A DNA stretch of 64,000 nucleotides. Source: Volvox africanus. Taxonomy: Eukaryota; Chlorophyta; Chlorophyceae; Chlamydomonadales; Volvocaceae. The stretch covers positions 1,873,501 through 1,937,500 of the forward strand of contig BSDZ01000009.1 in the NCBI GenBank assembly GCA_030268105.1. The letters are read 5' to 3'. The translations under genes were made by a program, and so were the position numbers. The notes below the pieces were generated by a model. That model saw only the letters and a program-made list of their open reading frames with translations, did not search any database and was not told the origin of the DNA. Shown piece by piece: positions 55,901-64,000 of the stretch; position 1 is the first letter of the stretch; the number at the start of each line of letters is the position of its first letter.

Positions 55901-57701
55901 GGGGCCTCTCGTCGCTCTAGAGCTCGGCGGAGACCGGCTCCGACGCCGCCATCTTCGCGGCGGCCACGGCTCCATTGCCGCCGCTGTTACAATTGGACTG
56001 CACCCGCTGTGGCAGAAACGCCTGGCGATTGCGCGGCTTTGGCTGCAGGCAAGGCAGCGGGTCTGCCATGTCGGCTTGATTTCGGGATAATGGAAAGGAT
56101 CTGGGGAAGTGATTGCAGTCATAACAAAATTATGAAGGGCCTTCGTCAGGGGCATTCGGACCTCAAGGCGCTTCAGTTCGTTCCGTAATCGTGCCCCATA
56201 TAACCCGTCCAGTTTCCCGGAAGGCCCCATGAAACCCACAGCTGGAAAGGGTGCAGGGGTACCACCTTGATGTGGTTCGTCAACTCAGCTGTGTGATCCT
56301 GCCTCCGTGTTACTGCCGTGTGCAACGAGTGCAGGCGGTGTTGCAGGTAGTTGGACTGCTCCGTCAGCATCTGCAGGTGAGCCTGGGTGTGAGTGGTTGC
56401 GCGAAAGAGTGAGAGCGAGGAAGTTCCTTTGGATGGAGGGAAGATGTGGCCTCGTGTTGAATGCGGTTGACCCCGTTGGCCCATGCGGTCATGTGGGTCC
56501 CGGCTGCCACAACCCGACAATCACCCCTATCCGCATCAAGTAAAATACATCACACATCCATTCCTCTTCAATCTGATCCACGTCTTTCGTAATTTAGGCA
56601 CTTAATGTTTTCACGTACTGGGAACGTATGACATTAAAAACATGCATCACTTGAATATGCCGGTGTGTTACTGGGATGCGTTTTAGGTGGAGCTCCAAGC
56701 CCAGTGCTGGGTTGGCCTGGCGTCGGCGCTGGGGGGCCCATCCCCTCAGGACCTGATCCAGATGCGGGAGGCGCACTTCAGGTATTGGAATTCACTCCTG
56801 TGACTAAGAACGTGTACTCAATGTCTTGTTCTTGTGAGCATACTTATCTGCTTGTTAATCTTGTTGCTGTTTGGCAAAATCATCGGTTATTGTTCATGTT
56901 ATTAAAGTGAAGGCGCAAAAAACGTATTCTGTCGTGCGACGAGTTATGATGTTATGAACGCATGATGAACGCAAGACGTGCTGTTGTTGCCTGTTTTGGC
57001 TCCCAAGGTACTTGGCCGCCGCTCGGGAGGTATGCATGCTGCCCCCACGCGAAGCCTGCGGCCCCAACCCTGGAGCCATCAGTCCCGGCAAAACTTCTGC
57101 GCAGGCTGGAAGCGGCGCTCAGGCCACGTCTTCCAGCATCAGCAAAAACCCACAGCATCATCACCAGCAACAGCAACAGTTCTACCATTACCATTACCAA
57201 CAACAACATGAACTACAGCGGCATCAGTCGCTGCCTGGTCCGCTCCTGATGGACGTCCTTCAATGCTCGGCAGCGCTGGCGGGTGTCCTGCGCCGCGCTC
57301 TCACGGCGCTGGAGGCGCACGCGTCCTCCAGCTCCGAGTCCTCAGTTCTATCTGCGCCACCGCGCCAGCCCACGGTATCACCGGTCCTGTCGGCGGTCAG
57401 CTGTGCCGTGCAGGCTGGCGGTGCTGCGGACGTTGCCGGGGGGGACGATCCAGAGAAGGTGTGGAGGGACTCGGTTGCAGACATGGCGGCCAACGACCTG
57501 GATGAACTCTGGGCGCATGTAGTAGTGTGCCAGGGACGGCTGGGCCGGGCGCTTGCCGCCTTGCATGGAGCGCTACGGCGCATGGGGGCGGGTGGTGAGG
57601 CTGGCGCGGGGACCGGGCTTCTAAGCGAGATGGCGGCCGTGTTGTCTGCGGAGCCACTGTGCGTTTATGGAGGTGGCCGATCAGCCGCAGAGCTGGTGTA
57701 A
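46904..57701 (+). CDS. GCP6: Gamma-tubulin complex protein, GCP6-like, about 17 exons
   Basis: Model: 46904-47050, 47148-47210, 47416-47457, 47521-47615, 47783-49276, 49525-49738, 49957-50448, 50702-50965, 51168-51518, 51829-52079, 52545-52827, 52984-54983, 55233-55650, 55767-56060, 56335-56376, 56687-56781, 57008-57701 (2,412 residues; all phases match). Grip1 (about 590-940) shows LLYDMAVMGLQGVASALW, SRLLAQLCDTGELRLRL, FPQGPELLDRLYGALL, MPYVRRMRAWLYDPLEGG and LLTAAGLQMRLLEELSG. Grip2 (about 1870-2240) shows QTCLYGTVLAQYRLTTRAVW, LLQYCEALR, AGDVAGALADSL, PLDAVITPDCLRDYADVF and WVGLASALGG. A 900-residue insertion between them, partly coiled coil (about 1055-1230) and then Ser/Pro/Gly-rich, is the GCP6 hallmark. 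GCP6 helps assemble the gamma-tubulin ring complex that nucleates microtubules. Exons 1-3, the end of exon 14 and exon 15 are the least certain. Confidence 0.85.
52081..52140. repeat. ~21-bp tandem repeat at a GCP6-like splice donor
   Basis: Nearly three units of GTAAGGGTAGGAGTAGTAAG plus G start exactly at the donor site of exon 10. Each unit therefore repeats a GTAAGG donor-like sequence. Confidence 0.85.
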
Positions 57702-60496
57702 CCATGTATTCATCCTCTTCTGGACCTGATGAAGGGTGCGAAGTCTTTAAGGGAGTCCACGCCTTGGAGCTGTCAATGCCAGCCGCCTTCAGAGCGCCCG
57801 TGGACACAGTTTGGACACAGCTTGTCGGGCGGTGTGAAGCTGTCATATTACCAATTTTGACAAATAAGTTTCCAAGGCCGATGTAGCTATCTTTGAATAC
57901 GAACCGTCTAAACGTGTTGCTTAAATAAAGAAAGAAGAAAGAAAGCAAAAGTCTGGGGATGCAACCTTTCTGTCTAGCTCAGGTTCCCACGGCTGGGGCT
58001 GGCTCCTTCCCTGTGTCTCGGGATGAGGGCTCAAGGGCCTTGGCTCCGGTCCCGATCGTTGCGATGCACTTCCACTCATTGAATTGCTAATATACTCGAT
58101 GATAAGTCTTACATCAACATATTTGGAAAAGTGAAAGGATAATCAGTGACGATGTTTTCATCCTTAAAAGCTCATAATGAACTATTAGCGTTGTGGGCAT
58201 GGAATTGTAACCGAACGTATTGGTTAAGCTCTGCCCACACGTATTCCGTAAAATTCATAGTACTTAATGGATTGTGGACCACCTTAATGGATTGTGGATG
58301 TGTCCATATATTATGGACCGAAAAACCATTTATGAAAGGAAGTTCTTCCCAGTATGGATTCAAGTTCTTCTCGACGCGAAGAAGGACGAAGGCGGCGCGT
58401 CGTTCATCGACGCGCAATGAATCATTTTGTAATACCTTTTGATAATACCTAAAATGTGGAGCTGGTCGTGCCTTCTTTGAACGTCCTGGCTAAACTAATA
58501 TCCATACGATTCAGTTAGTTGTGGTTATAGAGGTACGTGCCTGACGGAAAACCGTTTTCCGTCAGCAGGGAAGACTATGTCCTTCAAAAGTCATCGATTG
58601 CGCGAAAAGTTTAAAGAAGTTCGCTGAGCGACATGTCTGGTGGATGGATGATGAATATAGCGTATATAGTGAGCCTAAAATCGTTTTCAGGTAGCTAACC
58701 TTAATGCTATCTGCATTACGGCCCATTGGCTTAAATTGGTTATGTGCTTAGATCATTCCTGCAGTATCTTATACCACGTGGCTTCGCGGTGGCGCCAGGG
58801 GACGCGTAGATCAATTTCGATCGTGAAGGGAGTACGTTCAGTTCCGCGACATTCAGCTACGGAACAGTGACTAAAGGCTTTCTCGGTTACATATGTACTG
58901 TCCCATCCATCCCTATCGATTCTCGACTACGATTCAATTTGCGGGTAGTGACAGCTTGGTAATGGGGTACAGCTCGCGGTTTTTACTTGGGGAGGGGGCC
59001 TGCGAGCGCAACCCCATGTTCCTATCACGCCTGGCTTCATTTCATGATGGGGAGTGCTATACCTGATTCCTCGACAAACAGGAATGCGTGCGATGTCTGG
59101 ACGCTTGAACGGTAAAGGTTTTTAATAACTGCGATGGTGTGTCGTAATAGCGTCCAAAACGGGCACCGGCATGCTAAGACCATCGAGATATCATTTTCAG
59201 ACGAAAGCTTCATACTTGCTGACATGCCGTTTGGCGAGTTATGTATAAATATAGGACGGATATCAATAACTTTTTCTCAGTTGTTGCAAGATGATCAGCT
59301 GCATGCATGCAGCTCAATCTTGTGACACCCTTCTTAACTTGCAAGGATACTGCCAATAGACATGTTGGCAATCCTTGAACCCCGCATATATGTACAATTT
59401 GTAGTGATGGGCGATCCCGATAACCGACCAATCGCACACTTCATTTCTTAGTGTTATGTACGTTATTTTTAAAGAATATAATAAACAATATTACGGAATG
59501 TTTTCATGTAACTAACAGATATATCGACATTCTGGGGACGCTCACATAGGGACCCCGATGCATTATCAGGCGTCCTGCCGAATCAGAATGTGGTTTTATG
59601 TGAAAAGTACATTCGCAACGGTTAGTTTTCCAAAAAGAAACCCCAAAAAATAATGATAACATCTTTATAGCACTCACTGGAATGGTAGTTTCCGAATGAG
59701 TTTGACATATCTCTGCGCGGTTCCAAGCTAGGCATTCCTGTCATCAAGAGGATGACCTGACGTAATAACCAAGGCTGAAAAGCCCAGTTATTTGCCATAA
59801 ATAAATCCAACAGAGTAAGAACTAATTGTGCGATCCTGCTGTTTTGCTGCTCTTCGCTTGAACTGGCTCGACTGGCAGCAAGTTCGTCCTGTGAGACATT
59901 GATTACTTATCTTAAATATATATCTAAAATATATTTATGTATTTTAAACTTAACTAAATAACGCATTTTGCATGTTGTTACACCACATACCAATGACTCG
60001 TAGTTCTTGCCACTATGAACTATGGATACGGATTGCATAGGCTTACAACATGGATACTCTTAAATTCATCTATCCCTAGCTTTGTCTCATGCTATCTTTG
60101 AACGGCTTGCCCTTACATTTCTCCCGCCCACCCTCTTTCGGCCCTGCCTCCGCCTCTGCCCTCGCATCTACTTTTTTCTTTGGAAACGTATCCAGACATG
60201 TGATAATGAGCGAATGGTGACAAGATGCTCCGAATAACATACCCTCCGTGAATGAGAGCATGGCCCTGAATCGCACGTTGCGTTCTTGACGTGCTGTTTC
60301 AAGACCTCAGCAAGTTTTTTTAGTTCTCTTCGGCTGCCAATAAAATTTAATGGCGCATCTTTTTGACCGGTTGCGTGGCGAGGCTGCAGTAAGTTTGTTG
60401 CGGGCGGTCTTAACCTTTCCTTGGTATCCGCTAACTGCCTTCCCTATACGGCTTGATTTAGACTCAAACAATCAGGGCTGAACGTGTGCAACGCAG
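57702..60496. other. Spacer between the GCP6-like and CHASE genes
   Basis: No coding region is supported. It should contain the 3' end of the GCP6-like gene and the first exon and promoter of the CHASE-domain gene. Two copies of TTAATGGATTGTGGA lie at about 58263 and 58284. Confidence 0.35.
58541..58565. repeat. 25-bp perfect palindrome
   Basis: Arms CTGACGGAAAAC and GTTTTCCGTCAG around a single central base. Function unknown; it could be an operator-like site or chance. Confidence 0.6.
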
Positions 60497-63400
60497 ACTG
60501 TATACCGCATCGTTCGCTCCTACCCGTCGACCCTCGTGTGGCCACTTCTACTTTTGGGACTCGTTCTGGGGCTGGGCATCTGGGGAGTCAACCATGTTGC
60601 AAAAGCCGAAGAAAGACGCAACAAGGTAAATTGCCGTATGGTCCGAACTCCAGTCTGGGCTCGCTCTTTGGTAGGGGTAGCAACGGCGGCCGCGGGGTCC
60701 CAGGCTCACGTCCAAGTACATCCATGAATCACTTCCAGAAGCTCACCTCGTCATTCCGTTGATGCAGACCAGGCAGTGGTTTATGCAGCCTTAGGTTTTT
60801 AGTTCCCCACGGTTTCTCACACGGGGCTGCGGGTGATAGGTCTCATACCCGTAGCACGGGTGCGGCGTGGGCGAGGACAGAGGACGGACCCAGACGTGTC
60901 GTACATATCAGCAACTGCCCTTCCCCAAGCACCTCCTGTGGCCGGCAGCAGGATGTGACGCTGGGTTTCAACCCTGCTCCCTACCGAAGCCTTTGGGAGG
61001 CTGCGAGCCGCACCGAGCCCTCTGGGAGAGAGAACGTTTGTTTGTACCAAGTGCCCTTCCTTTGCCGCAACCAACCCCCGACATACAGGAGGAAGCATTC
61101 AGCCTCACCGTTAGCGTCGCGGAGTTCGTCTCTGCCAAAATTATGGTGGCAATCTCCCCAATGCCACTGATAGCCGCCATGGTTCAGTATAATCCGCAAT
61201 ACACCGCCGTACAAAGCATGTTTGCGAGCCTGGCACCAACGCTGTTCGCACAGGTAGGGGGAGCTTTGGGTTGGCCTTCCTTGGCTTAGTGCGGTTTCGG
61301 AGCGGCATGTAAGGCCATGGCCTGCCTGTCCATCACCGATTCCGGCATTGGGTGCCGCATATAACTTTCTTCACTTTGTGGCTATGGTACTTTGACTGTC
61401 TTAAATATCTCCGTGTGTGTAGCTAGGCGTGGGGCCTAATACCGATTGCACCATCTTCTGCTACCCTGCGCAGGCGCCTTCTCAAATGACCCAATCAATT
61501 GAATACCTTCCCAACGGCATAGTAAGGGGAGTGTACCCCCTTCGGGGCAACGAAGCAGCTGTTGGCGTAAATATATTCGATCGTGAGTTTGGACAGCTAG
61601 GAAATAGGGGCCGATTTAGATGGAACCGACAGTTAGGGCAGAAGAGGAAGTACGGACCGAACGATCTGAGTGGGCAGCAAGTACGGGACGTTACCGGCAG
61701 TACGGTCAGGATGGGCAGTACGGACAATACTGGCAGGAACGGGCACTACGGGCATAAGCGAGCAGTACGGGTAGGAACAGGGGGTCTGCATAGGCCGGCA
61801 AGCAACTCTATTGAGCCAGATTACTGACTGCTTCCCCATTCTCGTTTGGAGTGAAGATCTCTATTGGGGTCAGAGCTCGCGGCCGTACGTCCGTGCTTGA
61901 CGCATGTTGGACCACACCCTCCTTACCCTCTTATCACCGGGTCCACCAATCCGTCCGGGAGACTTCCGTTCGAATATATCCATGTGTATGTGTGTATGTG
62001 TGTATGTGTGTGTGTATGTATGTGTATGTGTATGTGTCACACGAGCCTCAAGTCTGGCTACTCAGGCTAAAAGCCTGGAACAGAGCCTCAACCAACCACA
62101 CCATCGCCCAGTGTGTGTGTATGTATGTATGCCAGCCGAGGCCCCCGAATGAAGGGACAGAAATACCCACGACCCAACCCACGAAAAGAAAAATCATTAA
62201 CATCCTGTGCTTGGTCAAGTGGATGTCATCTAAACTATTAACCAGTATATACGTGTAAATGTTGGCTGACGAACCGCGCGCAGTCTGTGCCTCTCGCCAT
62301 GGAAGGAACGATCACCCAGTGTGTCATGACAGGGGAGCAAACGCAAACATTCACCCGTTTGCGCCACGTAACCGGCGCCCCGCTATTCCCTATCCCGCTA
62401 CCTCCTACCCCGCATGTGTGCAGCTGCATCCGGGCACCAGCAAGAGATCATCGAGATGGTCCGCAAGAACACCACCACATTGTTAGGGCCGATCAGTTTT
62501 GTCCAGGGAGGGCATGGCTTCATCGCCTACACCCCCATCTTCATATCGGGAGCGGAGCCCAATGAGACATTCAATATTCCGGATCCTCTGGATACTGTTT
62601 GTGGAGCTCCGTGTTCGTACAACTCCACTAGCCGAACAAAGTTCTGGGGCATCGTAAGTTGTCTAACTGGCGGAACGGGATGGCGCGGGACGGGTCCGAC
62701 GAAAAATGCGCCGATAGGATGTATTAGAGTACCATCTAACGTGCCCTCTCGCCTATTCGGAAGATGGACCGTAGGTGATAGGGGGTAGGGGGTAGGGGGT
62801 AGGGGGGGTAATGCGGCGCAGGTTAGAACTGAACATCTGCATGCGGAGCTAGTCCTGGAACACGTCTGGCTCCTATCGTATGCCCTCCGCTGCCGGTTCC
62901 ATGGTTGTGCGACTAATAATATTACAAGGCGCATAGTATAAGGCCCCCTTTCCTTTTATAGCCAATCCTGGGCTAGGTCTCAATCCTACCTGTCCTGACG
63001 TTCTCGAATTGCTCTTTGCTTCCCCGCCCACTACGGCCAAATGGGCCCATAACGACTGCAAGATATCCTGTCCCTCTTCCTCCGCCATGTTTTTGTAGGC
63101 CTCTGCACTTGTTAATTTCGATGCCCTCCGGGAAGCCATAACCGCCCGACTGGCTGCACTTGGCAGCCTGGGCTTCAGATACGAGATTGGGGTACTGGAT
63201 TTCGCCATTGACACCGTGATCGCCTCCAGGTATGGGACGACGCTCGCATCAGTTAGTTTTATATCTGGTGGTTATTAACTACTGGATGGTCGTATTGTGT
63301 CGTATTGTGGTTCCCCTCCGCGATTTAGGCCACTACAACGCAATGGTGCAGTGTTTGTTGTATGCGTCTGCAGTAATATCTGCCAAACCAGCAGTGGAGG

Positions 63401-63798
63401 CCCCATTGACCGGAAGATCTGACCAGGTTGATTACTGCTGATCATCATCCCGGATTATGGATGTAGCGTAGATACCCCCAGGATACGTACTACATACGTA
63501 CTACATGATGGTTGTCTATTGCGTGGAGTGGACTTGCGGGTCTTAGTCATGAGTCAAAACCGTTAAATAGATATTCATTTATAAATAGGAAATTCTGAGA
63601 CTTGATGGATCCCTATCGGCGGCATCAGGCAAGAACTAGAAGAACCATCGGCAACTGCTGCATTCACGAGCTCCTCTTTCTTATGCTTCCCCTCTGTCTG
63701 ACCCGAGCGATGCCAATGCACCATATTGCTTGCTGTTCCGCAGCTCCACTCCGCCCTCCGAACCCGTGCACGTGACCATCCCTATTGCGGATAGGAAG
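60497..63798 (+). CDS. CHASE-domain membrane receptor, 5' part (continues beyond window)
   Basis: Exons found: 60497-60625, 61089-61253, 61474-61582, 62424-62653, 63099-63229, 63744-63798, all phase-consistent. The first coding exon upstream was not located (a stop precedes 60497 in frame), and the gene runs off the right edge. The first exon holds a transmembrane helix (LVWPLLLLGLVLGLGIWGV) after RIVRSYPS. The others match a CHASE-type extracellular sensor: EEAFSLTVSVAEFVSAKI, IEYLPNGIVRGVYPLRGNEA, VNIFDPASGHQQEIIEMV, LLGPISFVQGGHGFIAYTPI, KFWGIASALVNFDAL and PVHVTIPIADRK. In green algae such sensors are often joined to nucleotide cyclases, and elsewhere to kinases or GGDEF domains. The output domain lies outside the window, so it is not assigned. 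Confidence 0.75.
62779..62810 (+). repeat. (TAGGGGG)n G-rich tandem repeat
   Basis: Four to five units of TAGGGGG in an intron of the CHASE gene. With four or more runs of five G it could form a G-quadruplex in DNA and RNA. Confidence 0.85.
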
Positions 63799-64000
63799 GT
63801 ACGCAGGCTACATTCAGCGGATGGCAGCAGGGCCCATAGATATTTCTGAAAACAGCGGTTTCGGAGCTCAGGGGCTAATTTTGATCAGCTCGAGCAAAAT
63901 TAGGGAAGATTATATTCTAAAACAAATTCCTATTTAGGTAAGAATAATATTAAACCCTATCATCACACGATACGAATAATGCTTATGATGATCGAATGTC

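Overview
The window is nuclear DNA from a eukaryote, most likely a volvocine-type green alga. The genes are cut into many short exons with GT/AG introns. TGTAA, the green-algal poly(A) motif, lies at or near gene ends, and introns hold GT runs. The genes found (an MRS2-type Mg2+ transporter, a gamma-tubulin complex protein, a CHASE-domain receptor, a GDSL esterase and an armadillo protein) fit a flagellate green alga. No tRNA, rRNA or CRISPR was seen. Every multi-exon model was built by hand from reading-frame continuity, splice-site phase and family motifs, and has no transcript support.

Positions 1-23465 are a four-layer stack of one Ty3/gypsy chromovirus family. Element C (plus strand, 1093-23460) sits in an older decayed LTR. 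Element A (minus, 1136-16021) sits inside C's 5' LTR. Element B (plus, 7340-14812) sits inside A's 5' leader. All three have intact 5-bp target duplications (TCTAA, GATGC, CTAGG). All three keep full-length gag and pol in one reading frame, separated by a single conserved UAG. LTR divergence by eye (about 4, 9 and 16 differences for B, A and C) follows the nesting order.

Positions 23466-26700 hold a broken, partly inverted genomic copy of pieces of the gamma-tubulin complex gene that lies 25 kb further right, together with a dispersed MITE-like repeat. From 27077 to 28930 there is an armadillo-repeat gene whose last exon is flanked by a ~130-bp foldback. From 31089 to 37126 there is an MRS2/CorA Mg2+ transporter with a C-terminal EF-hand assembled across an intron; one of its exons is bracketed by a 45-bp perfect inverted repeat.

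Positions 39065-43936 (minus) encode a secreted GDSL esterase in nine exons. Positions 46904-57701 encode a very large GCP6-like protein in about 17 exons. Positions 60497-63798 hold the 5' part of a CHASE-domain receptor gene that runs off the right end. The stretches 37.1-39.0, 43.9-46.9 and 57.7-60.5 kb have no gene that can be supported.
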